Assembly: GCF_003086295.3 (NCBI RefSeq)
Contig: NC_092048.1
Location: 87,462,626 to 87,526,625, forward strand
Direction of reading: 5' to 3'
From: Arachis hypogaea
Lineage: Eukaryota > Streptophyta > Magnoliopsida > Fabales > Fabaceae
DNA length: 64,000 bases
The position numbers and the translations under genes were made by a program. The notes under the pieces are model-generated. The model saw only the letters and a list, made by a program, of their open reading frames with translations. It was not told the DNA's origin and made no database searches. This document shows, one piece after another, positions 42,512 through 52,580 of the stretch (its first letter is position 1; every line of letters begins with the position of its first letter).

Positions 42512-44004
42512 GACTAAATTCCCAAAGTGGTCCCTGATATTGACGTTGTACACCAAAATCATCCCAGATTTCCATTGCACTAATTACATCTCTGAGATTG
42601 GAAAAATTGCAACATATTAGTCCCTGATCTGTTTTCCGTTAATGACGCACTGACGTGGCTTGATGACGTGGACCTTTGGTGACATGTGTTACCTCATGTT
42701 TTGACCACGTGTAACAGTATGATGACATGTCGGTCAACGACACGTGGCATGCTGACGTGGATGGTTATGCCACGTGTCACAATATTATTTGTCCACGTGT
42801 CATCTCCTATGTCATCGTTACATATGCACCAAATTGGTCCCTTACTTTGCATCAAATGACTCATTTTAGTCTCCGAAATTGAATGTCGTACACCAAATTA
42901 ATCACTTCATAAGTTTTTTTCTCATTTTTTTTGTAAATTTAAAATTCTCAATATTTTTCTATACACTAATTTTAATTATATTTTTTATTACACAAATTTT
43001 CATAATAAATTTTTTAATTAATAATTTTAACTTGTATCAATAGAGCACATGTTAGCTAAAACCAAAACTTTATCATTGCCTCTTGTATTTATTTATATCT
43101 GTTTTAATACTGTTCAAGTCATGGTTATAATAAGTACTTATATGGATTAACAGTGTAATATATGAAAAGGCCGCCTAGCTAAGTTATAGATAAAATAAAT
43201 TATTATAATCGACAGTATAAATCTATCTTATTAATTTAATGAGAAGTCAATTGTATGGGAATCGGACATTCTTAAAACCGATGGGAATAATGAATTTATA
43301 TTAGTTAACAAGTGTCTTATCAAGTATTCTTAAAATATTTATTAAGGTGTTAAATATTAAAAATTTTGTATTAAGAAATATTATTATACTCTAAACTTTC
43401 ACTCTTTACTAAATCAATATCAATATTTCATATAATTCTTTTAATAAAATATTGTGAAAAAAATTGTATAATTAAAACTAAAATTTTAAAAATATTTTAT
43501 AAAAATACTTGTATTTAAATAACTGGTGAAAAGATAAAATTAAAATTAGTGTATTCAAAGATATAATAAGAATTTTAAATTTACAAAAAAAAGGAGAAAA
43601 ATTGATGAAGGGACTAATTTGGTGCACGACATTCAACTTCAAAAACTAAAATGAGTCATTTGATGCAAAATAAGGGACCAATTTTGGTGCATATGTAACG
43701 ATGACATAGAGGATGACACGTGGACAAATAACATTATGACATGTGGCATAACCATCCACGTCAGCATGTCACGTGTCTTTGACCAACACGTCATCATACC
43801 ATTACACGTGACCAAACCATGATGTGACACATGTCACCAACGGTCCACGTCATCAAGCCACATCAGCGCGTCATTAACGAAAAATGGTAAGGGACTAATA
43901 TGGTGCAATTTTTCAATTTCAGGGACGTAATTGGTGCAATTAGAATCTCAAGGACAATTTTGGTGGACGACGTCAATCTTAGGGACCACTTTGGAGATTT
44001 AGTC
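42512..44004. mobile_element. M1: non-autonomous Mutator-like element with long terminal inverted repeats
   Basis: The ends GACTAAAT(T/C)(C/T)CCAAAGTGG are inverted copies. The inverted repeats reach about 440 bp (42512-42952 and 43564-44004) with high similarity by eye. Flanks gaatttaaag (42502-42511) and gaatttgaag (44005-44014) form a 10-bp target duplication with one change, in the 9-11 bp range of Mutator-like elements. The 610-bp centre is AT-rich and non-coding. The inverted repeats are rich in CACGTG and GACGTGG words. It is inserted in A0 between the env-position ORF and the palindromic words. Confidence 0.88.
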
Positions 44005-44209
44005 GAATTTGAAGTGGGTGGGGTTGGTGGGGAATTAAAGTGATGGGATTTATGATGGGTTTGGGGAAGAGTTTGTGTGTTGGAAGAGGAAAAGTAGGGT
44101 GTGGGTTTCAAGGTTTAGAAAAAGGAAAAGAGAGAAGAAAGGTACGTTAAGTGGAGATTTTGTGGGACCCACTGGCCTGAGAAGCTAGGAAATTCGAATT
44201 CCCTACCCC

Positions 44210-44455
44210 CTTTAGGGCGTTGAATGTCCAGCTTTTCTCGCTGGCTGGCGTTCAACGCCAATGCATGCTCCCTCTTAGGCGTTGAACGCCCAGCATTGCT
44301 CCCTGGCTGGTGTTCAACGCCAGCTTTCCTCTCCCTTTGGGGTGTTGAGCGCCCAAAATGGTCCCTCTCTAGTGTTCAACGCCAGTTCCTTACTCCCTAA
44401 GGGGCGTTGAACGCCCATCTTCCTCCTTGTCTTGCGTTCAACGCCAGCAAGGGGA
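44210..44455 (-). repeat. A0 internal array of GGCGTTNAACGCC palindromic words
   Basis: About nine words alternating CTGGCGTTCAACGCCAG and GGGCGTTGAACGCCC forms, spaced by about 25 bp, in the same place as in A1 and A2. Confidence 0.85.
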
Positions 44456-44594
44456 TCTCTCCAGGGTGTTCTGTTTCCACTTCTGAGTGTCTCTATCACT
44501 ATTCTAAGTGCTGCACATGATCACAAACGTCAAAAAGCAAAAGAGCAAAACTAAAATATCAAACTTAAAGAAAATGAAAACATTATGCTAATGG

Positions 44595-44610
44595 TTGGGT
44601 TGCCTCCCAA
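44595..44610 (-). other. A0 coding-end hairpin (loop AGGCAA)
   Basis: In element sense TTGGG/CCCAA around AGGCAA with GAAGCGCTTG upstream, as in A1 and A2. Confidence 0.65.
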
Positions 44611-44651
44611 CAAGCGCTTCTTTACCGTTATTATCTTGACAAACAGCTCCA

Positions 44652-45793
44652 TTACAGAGGTAGGTAGGGGCTCAGAACTTCACCCCTAACAGTGAACTTT
44701 CTTCCTGTGCTCTTATGGGTGAGCTCCACATGCTCTAAAAACAGGATCCTGGTCACTGTGTGTGAAACGACTGGATTCTTAGTGAAGACAACTCTCATGC
44801 CAGGTGAGAGGCCTTCGGTGGGATCTTCTTGTCCCTCCAGCCTTTAAGTACCTTCTTCTTAGTACCTTCCTTCTCAGTGCTTGATGATGGTTGCCCAACA
44901 GCAAACTTAGAGTTGGTGTCTGGGGGCTCTGTAAGGCTCTATACTGAAAGGGAAGGCTTAAACACAATGTGCTGCACAATGGTACTGCCTTTGTCAAAGG
45001 GAGACTAGGGGTTAGGGATTTTGAATAAGATACAATCCTCATGCAACCTCAGAACTAGCTCTCCTCTTTCCACATCAATTATAGCCTTAGCAGTGGCTAG
45101 GAAAGGCCTTCCAAGGATGATGGATTCATCTCTGTCCTCCCCATTGTCTAGGATTACAAAATCAGCAGGGATGTAAAGGTCTTCAACCTTCACTAGGACA
45201 TCTTCCGCCATGCCATATGCCCTTTTCAGGGACTTGTCTGCCATCTCCAATGAGATCTTGGCATGCTACATCTCTAGAATTCCTAGCTTCTTCATTACAG
45301 AGAGATGCATGAGGTTGATGCTTGAGCCAAGGTCACATAGTGCCTTCTCAAAGGTGATGGCCCCTATAGTGCAGGGAATAAGGAAGCTTTCGGGATCCGG
45401 TAGCTTGTGAGGGAGCTTCTTCTGGACTAAGGCACTGCACTCTTTGGCCAGTACCACAGGCTCATCTCCCTCCTTCAATGCCTCTGTATGAGAAGAGTTG
45501 GCCTTCAGCTTCCTGAGGATTGCTAGGTACCGAGCAATTCACTCTTCCTTGGACTCCTCGTCCTCGTCTGAAGAAGAGTATTCCTCAGGTTCCTCTATCA
45601 GAAAAAGGGCGTACAAGGTGACATTATCAGTTTTTTCATGAGCTCTGATTTTCTTGAGCTCCTCAATGGCAGGTTCCTCCTTAGGTTCGGTCACCACCTC
45701 CACCATGAGGGTCTTGTACTCTCCCTTTGGATTCACCTCGGTGTTGCTTGGAAGAGTGTTGGAAGGGATATCTGGGATCCTCTTGCTCAGCTG
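44652..45793 (-). pseudogene. A0 Gag end, protease and C-terminal tail, broken
   Basis: This continues the A0 Gag after S3: GQLSKRIPDIPSNTLPSNTE, an acidic linker, LAKECSALVQKKLPHKLPDP, protease ALCDLGSSINLM and IILGRPFLATAKAIID, then a stop. In another frame follow NSKFAVGQPSSS, LKGWRDKK and a tail to VLSPYLPL (stop at 44652). The tail is longer than in A1 and A2. No RT, RNase H or integrase motif lies between protease and tail, so pol is missing as in A2. Confidence 0.85.
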
Positions 45794-46109
45794 ACCAATG
45801 ATAAACCCCAATTTTGTGGTTTATATCGTGTAGAATTTGGGAGATTTTGTCAATATTTCTCACACTTATTCACAATATGCATGGTTTTGTGTTCAGTTCC
45901 TAATATTGCCCCATAATGAAAAACATGCTTATTTTGCCTTAAAATTGCCATATTTTAATCCTCTTCTATTGCCATTCGATGCCGTGATGTATTTGTTGAG
46001 TGATTTCGGGAATTATAGGATAGGAATGGCCTAGAAGAGAGAAAGAAAGCATGTACAAAAGGGAGGAACATGAAGACTTGAAATTTTGGAAAAAGCAGCA
46101 TTGGCGCGC

Positions 46110-47816
46110 TGATGATCGGACTTTTGTTGATATAGAATTTCACAAATGAAAGCTCGTTGTAAAGTATAGTTTCTAGACCAACAATAGTCCTTTCATACAA
46201 AAATATTGGTTGTCACAATTAACAATCCCCAATAAGAATTAACCGAAGTATTAAGACTCCAGGTCGTCTCACAAGGAATTGCAATGAAGTGCTTAATTAT
46301 TGGCTATGGGGATCAAGGGGGGTTTTTGATTGATATTGGGCAAGAAAATAAATGACAAGAGAAAGTAAATCAAACAAGAAATTAAAGAAGACAAGTAATG
46401 AAAAGAGACATTCATGGCAATGGATTGAGATCATAGGCTTTCTATCCTAGTCATGCATGATTAGTTCATCTTATTTAGTTAACTCCAACAAATAGGGAGA
46501 ATGTCAAACAAGATTAACTAATCATGTCACAATAATAAACAAGAATTTATCTCATTACGTCAACTCCAACAAAGAGGGAGAAAGTCTAACGAGACTAGCT
46601 AATCTCAATCTAAAAGTCCTAACCAACTTACTAATTAAACTAGCAAAAGATTAGCGTCAATGGAAATAATCTTCCATAAGTCCTAATCAACTTACTAATT
46701 AAATTAGCAAAAGATTAGCGTCAATGGAAACAATACTAGCTAACAACTCTAGATCACCAACATAAGTTGGGTTTTCATGACTCAAGATTGCCCAATCACT
46801 CTTTCCAAGCCAAGAATGCTCAAAATCTACTCTAACATCCTACCAATCATTTTATCAAACACTTGGTAGGCATAAAAGCAAAGCATAGTAAATTGATGAC
46901 AAGAGTAAAATCTAACAACAATTGAATGTAAGAAATCAACAACAACAATCAAAAGAAACAAGATCTAAATGAATTACTTCAAATTACACTAAAAGAAATT
47001 AGGATGAACAAAAGTAGATCTACAAACAAAGTAGAAGAAAGTAATAACAACAATGGAAGAATGATAAATGTAACAACAAGAAATTAAGAAGAAGGAGTAG
47101 AAGGAAACATGAATTAAAACTTAGATCTAAGAACTAAACTTAATCCTAATCCTAATTCTAGAGAGAAGTGAGAGCTTCTCTCTCTAGAAACTAAGCTAAG
47201 GCATAATGAAACTAGACTATGACTAAGTGTGTTGACTCCTCTTCAATCCTTGGCTTGAATAGCATCAGAAATGAGTTGGGTTGGGCCCAAAGTACTTCAG
47301 AAATCGCTGGGGGCGATTTCATCTTTAGTGGGCCAAGCAGCATCGGCGTGCGCGCGCAAAGTGCGCGTGCGCGCCCCTATACCCGAAGCAACATATGACA
47401 AATTTTATATCATTTCGAAGCCCCAGATGTTAGCTTTCCAACGCAACTGAAACTGCCTCATTTGGACCTTTGTAGCTCAAGTTATGGCCAATTGAGTGCG
47501 TGGAGGTCAGGCTTGACAGCTTTACGGTTCCTTCATTTCTTCATGAGTTCTCCCACTTTGCATGCTTTTCTCCTCACTTCTTCCATCCGATACTTGCCTT
47601 ATGGACCTGAAATCACTCATCAAACACATCAAGGCATCGAATGGAATTAAAGTGAATTAAAATCACCATTTTAGGCCCTAAAAAGCATGTTTTCACATTT
47701 AAGCACAAATCAAGGGAGAATTACAAAACCATGCTATTTCATTGAATAAATGTGAGAAAAGGTGATAAAATCCCCCAAAATAAGCACAAGATAAACCACA
47801 AAATCGGAGTTTATCA
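46110..47816 (-). repeat. B2 3' LTR
   Basis: TGATGATCGGACTTTTGTTG...GGAGTTTATCA on the plus strand. It has an internal tandem of about 60 bp (TAGCAAAAGATTAGCGTCAA occurs twice at 46643-46730) and GTGCGCGCGC words at about 47347-47382. Confidence 0.95.
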
Positions 47817-47853
47817 AATCTCCCCACACTTAAACTAAGCATGTCCTCATGCT
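47817..47853 (-). other. B2 LTR-adjacent hairpin and polypurine tract
   Basis: In element sense the arms AGCATG/CATGCT with loop AGGA are followed by GTTTAAGTGTGGGGAGATT next to the LTR. Confidence 0.78.
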
Positions 47854-49319
47854 AAAATCAAGAGAGAACAGAGGGTATCAACATTTATTCAATGTAAATA
47901 AACTATATGCAACCTAAATTATATGAATGCAACTAAATGCAAAATGATTCTACCTACTTGGTTAAAAATAAATCAATCCTCCAAGAGCACGTATAAACGG
48001 GTAGCGCTAAGGTCATATGACGATTCATGAATCCTACCAATTCAAGTATAAAAATGAAGTTCAAGTGGACTTGCAAGAAGAACGCTGATGAAAGCCGGGA
48101 ATCATGGAGTTGAGCATCGAACCCTCACCGGAAGTGTTTGCACTCTAGTCGCTCAAGTGTATAGGGTCGATTCTCTCAATGCTCTCCTAATCATGCTTTC
48201 CAAGATTCGTTTTTCATCTAACAATCAACATTTATTTCATGCATGCATACAACTATCATGAGGACTTTTCATAGGTTGTAATGGGGCTAGGGTTAAGGTA
48301 AGGATGTATATTTGGTCAAGTGGACTTGAAATTTGCATCTTTGATTAGCCTAAGCTCTCACCTAACACATATAACAACCTATACAATTCTAATACACGAC
48401 CTAGCTACCCATGATTCACTTTTTCACATACTCATGCATTTTCTTTTTTATTACAACTCATATGCATTGATCTTTATTAAACTTCACTTTACTTTGGGGC
48501 ATTTTGTCCCCTTTTTATTTCTTTTCTTTTCTTTTTATTTTTTTTTCTATTTTTTTTTTCAAACTATATAAGAACATCAATGCATAAGGTCTATACATTT
48601 TATCAATACATGAGTATATACCCAATTCCTAATATTTACAACAAAATACAAAATTACCCTTTTTCTCAACCAATGTCCCAAGTTTTCCCACACTTGAATG
48701 ATACACACACACTAGCCTAAGCTAATCAAAGATCCAAATAAAGGACATTTATTGTTTTTCGCTTTAAGGCTTGTAATATGCTAAAATTAAGAACAAAATG
48801 GGTTAATCGTAGGCTCAAATTGGCTAACAATGGATGATAAAAGGTAAGGCTATTTGGGTAAGTGAGCTAATGAAACAATGGCCTCAATCATATAAATGCA
48901 TGAATACACAAAATAATGGACATAGAGAATCAAACAAATCAAAGATTACAATCATAGAAAGAGAACAATGCACACAAGAATGAAAATAAGTGGTTATAAG
49001 ATGTAACCACACAATTAGGCTCAAAACTCACATGCTTGTGTTCTTAGCTCAAAAACCATGTTCCAAAATAAATTCTTCAAGCAAGTTTGTCACAAAAAAT
49101 TTTTTCAAATTGGTAGGGTGCCCTAAAAATAGTTTTCTTGGAAAAGAAATCATCACCCTAACCAAGTAGTCCTAACATAAAAAGAAGTGGTAAAATATGT
49201 ACAACTTCTAACTAACATGCAATCTATCATGCAATGCAACAACTAATCTAACAAGGACAAAAATTAAAAATTGGTGTTGAAAAATGAAGTTGTTACCCAT
49301 GGAGGTCGGTCGGACGACC

Positions 49320-49354
49320 TCTCACACTTAGAAATTTGCACCGTCCTCGGTGCA
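49320..49354 (-). other. B2 internal hairpin plus PPT-like module
   Basis: In element sense the perfect 7-bp arms TGCACCG/CGGTGCA with loop AGGA are followed by TTCTAAGTGTGAGAGG. Confidence 0.75.
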
Positions 49355-50231
49355 TGCAAAGAAGAGCAAGGTGGACGGGTTGCTACAATTGATGAGCTCC
49401 TTCAAAAGGTTGTGCGGGTGAACTTGTTTGTTGCCCCATTTTGAAGCTATCTTATTCTTTTCCTTCTTGGTGGCCAACCTAAAAGGAAAGAAAGAGAAAG
49501 AAGATTAATCCTACAACAAAGATAGCAAAGCAAGTAAAACATAGGCGGGGGCTAATGCCAAATAAGAGTAAGGTTCTCCCTACATGTTAGCTACGCATGT
49601 AAGTGAGAAAACAATATAGGCAAAGGGCATATCAATTAATACTTGATGCAAGGGAAAAGTCAAAGCATGGGTACATGTCATGAAGAGCATGTTGCATCAA
49701 GCTTAATCAATAATTGACACAAACAAGATTAGTGATAAGCATGAGAGCATTTGGTCCCATCCTAACTCAACGATAATAAGGTACAAAAACAAGGGATCAT
49801 GAGTTAGGAAGGACTAAAGCACTAATCTTGTGTGTAAAGCAAATATTACAATTAATATCAAACAAGTCACAAAGCACCAAGATTAACCAAGAAATTCTCA
49901 ACAATTGAATATAAGAATCCAACACCATTATTAAAATAAGAAACTTAGAAAAGAAAATGGAAAACAAGTTACAAAAAAAAAATAAAATTAAAATGCAATG
50001 CATGAAAACAAGGAAATGCAATAAAAAAAATGGAAGAAAAGAAAAAAAAATTTATTTTTTTTAATTTTTTTTTATTTTTTTTTAATAATAAATTTTTTTT
50101 TTAAATATTTTTAAAAGAAAGAAGAAAAAAAAATCTTTTTTCAAGAGAGGAAGAAGAAAGAAAAAAATAGAAAGAAAGAAGAAGGAAAGAAGAAAGAAGG
50201 AGAAAGGAGAAAGGAGAAAGGAGAAAACAGG

Positions 50232-50435
50232 GTGCAAATCCGTGCATATGCGCCATGCGTGCTTAAGCACGGATGCAGCAGGTACAATCCGCGCGCGCGC
50301 CATGCGTGCTTACGCGCGGATCGCCTGGCACAAAGTAGGCATAAAGTGGGCACAACTCTCTGGTTTTTGTACCAGGAGTGTGATATCCACCATCCGCACG
50401 CGCGCGCACTGCGCGCTTGGGCGCCGATTCCCGTT
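50232..50435 (-). repeat. B2 array of GCGCGCGC / CGCATG-type palindromic words
   Basis: Words such as CATGCGTGCTTAAGCACGG and ACGCGCGCGCACTGCGCGC are spaced through the UTR. The B2 LTR has GTGCGCGCGCAAAGTGCGCG-type words, a different vocabulary from B1. Confidence 0.75.
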
Positions 50436-50771
50436 GTTGTTTTTTTTTTTTTTTTAAAGAAGCACAAACACAGAATTTAATACTCTCCTAATCTATAAAC
50501 ATTCTAAAGCAAGCAAAATTCAAATTTAACAAAAAATCTTTTTGGTTTTTTTTTTTTTTTGAAAAATTTTCAAATACACTAAAAACAAAACTTATACTAC
50601 AAGCAAAATGCAATCTAACTACAACTATTCTAAGCAAAACATGAATGCAATAAACAACCTACCAACAAAAGCAAAATGCATAAGAGTATATAAAATAAGA
50701 AAAACTACCTACAATGGCAACTCCAATCACTTATTGACCAAATCTAAAAGAGAGTGGAAAGAGTTTACCAT

Positions 50772-50789
50772 GGTGGGGTGTCTCCCACC
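50772..50789 (-). other. B2 coding-end hairpin (loop AGACAC)
   Basis: In element sense the arms GGTGGG/CCCACC are preceded by AAAAGTGCTA, about 50 nt after the ORF-B stop. Confidence 0.62.
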
Positions 50790-50837
50790 TAGCACTTTTG
50801 TTTATTGTCCTTAAGTTGGACTTATGGGGAGCTCCTC

Positions 50838-51800
50838 TTAAGGTGGCTTATGCTTGTATTCATCCTTGAACCTCCAAGAATGCTTGCTCTTCAATTGGTT
50901 GTCAGAATTTCCAACCATCTTCACCAAGCTTGGGTGAGGTTCTTCCCAAGATATGAGCTCCAAAAATTGGTCTTTATGTTGTGATCCGGGATCCCATATT
51001 TTATTTTCACACCCATCTTTAAATTGATCATCATGATTCCAATTGGGTGGTTTAGCCTTGGAATTCTCAAAGAAGCACCCAAACATTCTCCTAGACCCAT
51101 GTAATTTGTTCTTACACCAACCATTGCCATTCAACTTTGAGCATGCAACCATCATGAACTTAGAGTGATGCTTCCAACCACTACACAACTCTCTCCTACT
51201 CTTAACTCCACAAAGAGCTCTAAGTTGACCATCATTTTCAATCAAACCATATTCAAGCGAGAAAGCAAAGCTTAGGGATAAGAATTTTACCCACTTGAAT
51301 GTTGTGTAGGATGGTGACTTAGGAAGGGGTGGTTCCAATGATCTTGCAAGCTCCACTCCCTTGTGCTCTTCCTTGACTATGTTTACCTCTTTACAACTTT
51401 CCTCAACTTCAACCTCTTCCTCTTGGTGGCTTGCTTCCACTTCAATTTCTTCTTCATTGCTCACCAAAGGCATGAGAAGTGAGGTATCTTCTTCTTCAAT
51501 CTCCATGTCAAGCCTAATTGGAGAAGATTCAATTGTACATAAGAATTCTTCAATGATTGAATCCATCTCTTGGTCAACCTCTTCAAAGGCTTCAACCATT
51601 TCTTCCGGCTCAATTATCTTAACTTCCTCCCCTTGTGACAATTCTTGCTTCAACTCTTCTTCTTCACCATGAAGCTCTAAACTCACTCCCTCACTATGCT
51701 CCTTGGTTTCTTCTCCACATTCGTCAATGGGAGTGCCTTGGTCGCTTAGGCTTAGTCGGGAGGAGGCCATGTTGCTAACGGCTTCCACTAGGATAGCCAT
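50838..51800 (-). CDS. B2 ORF-B, orphan acidic protein with conserved FKWVKF domain
   Basis: 320 codons from the first ATG. The ATG matching B1 is at 51770 (MASSRLSLSDQ), so the product may be 310 residues. The N-terminal half is very acidic. The shared domain begins at about 165: EEHKGVELARSL, TTFKWVKFLSLSF, LEYGLIENDGQLRALC, KFMMVACSK, GWCK, GSRRMFG, ENS and DGCENKIWDPG. The C-terminus is rich in K/H/W. There are no motifs of gag, protease, RT, integrase or env. The frame is intact in a copy that moved recently, which suggests it codes. It follows ORF-A by 42 nt. Function unknown. Confidence 0.78.
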   Translation of the reverse strand: MAILVEAVSNMASSRLSLSDQGTPIDECGEETKEHSEGVSLELHGEEEELKQELSQGEEVKIIEPEEMVEAFEEVDQEMDSIIEEFLCTIESSPIRLDMEIEEEDTSLLMPLVSNEEEIEVEASHQEEEVEVEESCKEVNIVKEEHKGVELARSLEPPLPKSPSYTTFKWVKFLSLSFAFSLEYGLIENDGQLRALCGVKSRRELCSGWKHHSKFMMVACSKLNGNGWCKNKLHGSRRMFGCFFENSKAKPPNWNHDDQFKDGCENKIWDPGSQHKDQFLELISWEEPHPSLVKMVGNSDNQLKSKHSWRFKDEYKHKPP

Positions 51801-51842
51801 CTTGGCTCCTAGCTCTTTAAACTTCTTTTCATCCTCCTCTTG

Positions 51843-52418
51843 TCACCTTAAGATATGAGATTCAAGATCTCTCAATTCATGCGTGGGGGCTTCATCGGGA
51901 GGTGATGGTGGAAGAGAAGGTTCATTGTTTGGGAGGAAGGTTTCATGATTGGAAGTTGGTTCACCTTGGTAAGGGTGTGGAGGTGGTGTATATTGAGGTA
52001 GTTCTTGAGAGTAATTGTGTTGGAATGGTGGTAGTTCTATGTATGGTTCATATGGTTCATATGGTTCATAAGGTGGTTGGTATGATGGATAAGGATTAGG
52101 GTCATATGGAGGTGTTTGGTGAAAAGGGGCTTGTGAGTAAGGTGGCTCAAAGTCATGTTGAGGGGGTGGTTCATAGGCATATGGTGGTGGTTGTTGACAA
52201 TTACAATAAGGGTCACCACATCCATTAGATTGATATGCATTAGGATGAGAGTTATACCCATAAGAATCCGGAGGTTGTTGTTGCCAAGAAGGTTGATCAA
52301 TCCCTTGAGACTCCTCCCACCTTTGATTGCTCCATCCTTGATGCACATCCTCATTGTAGCTCCCATTTCCTACAACATAGTTTGAACCAAACTCATGGCC
52401 AAAGTTATGAGAATTCAT
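51843..52418 (-). CDS. B2 ORF-A, orphan Q/P/Y-rich protein
   Basis: 191 residues from MNSHNFGHEFGSNYV, the ATG chosen because B1 begins at the same place. It contains HQGWSNQRWEE, QPSWQQQPP, QQPPPYAYEPPPQHDF, PPYDPNPYPSYQPP and three EPY repeats (YEPYEPYEPYIEL), and ends with an acidic PPSPPDEAPTHELRD. It lacks the terminal coiled coil seen in B1. It is intrinsically disordered in composition. It could be a degenerate relative of a Gag C-terminus or a new protein; I cannot tell. Confidence 0.72.
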   Translation of the reverse strand: MNSHNFGHEFGSNYVVGNGSYNEDVHQGWSNQRWEESQGIDQPSWQQQPPDSYGYNSHPNAYQSNGCGDPYCNCQQPPPYAYEPPPQHDFEPPYSQAPFHQTPPYDPNPYPSYQPPYEPYEPYEPYIELPPFQHNYSQELPQYTPPPHPYQGEPTSNHETFLPNNEPSLPPSPPDEAPTHELRDLESHILR

Positions 52419-52560
52419 GGTGATAAGAGAAAACAAAAACAATTTCTAATAAGAAACAAAGAAAATTAAATCCTAAAACTAATGAAGACTAACAAACAAA
52501 ACCAAAAATCAAGCTATTCACAATATATACAATAGCCAATAAAACAACACCATTGCAACT

Positions 52561-52577
52561 CCCCGGCAACGGCGCCA
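52561..52577 (-). other. B2 primer-binding site, tRNA-Asp
   Basis: In element sense TGGCGCCGTTGCCGGGG, 3 nt after the 5' LTR, identical to B1. Confidence 0.93.
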
Positions 52578-52580
52578 TTT

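Larger units (their letters stand above)
47854..50771 (-). other. B2 3' UTR
   Basis: A long untranslated region matching B1's. It has T-rich and A-rich tracts (48515-48560, 50040-50220), the internal module at 49320-49354, and GC words at 50232-50435. No gene is seen; open frames here are compositional. Confidence 0.8.

Noticed and set aside
50082..50480. Open frames with F/S-rich and Arg/Ala-rich products in the B2 UTR
   Set aside because: They translate purine/pyrimidine tracts and GC words and are not conserved in B1.
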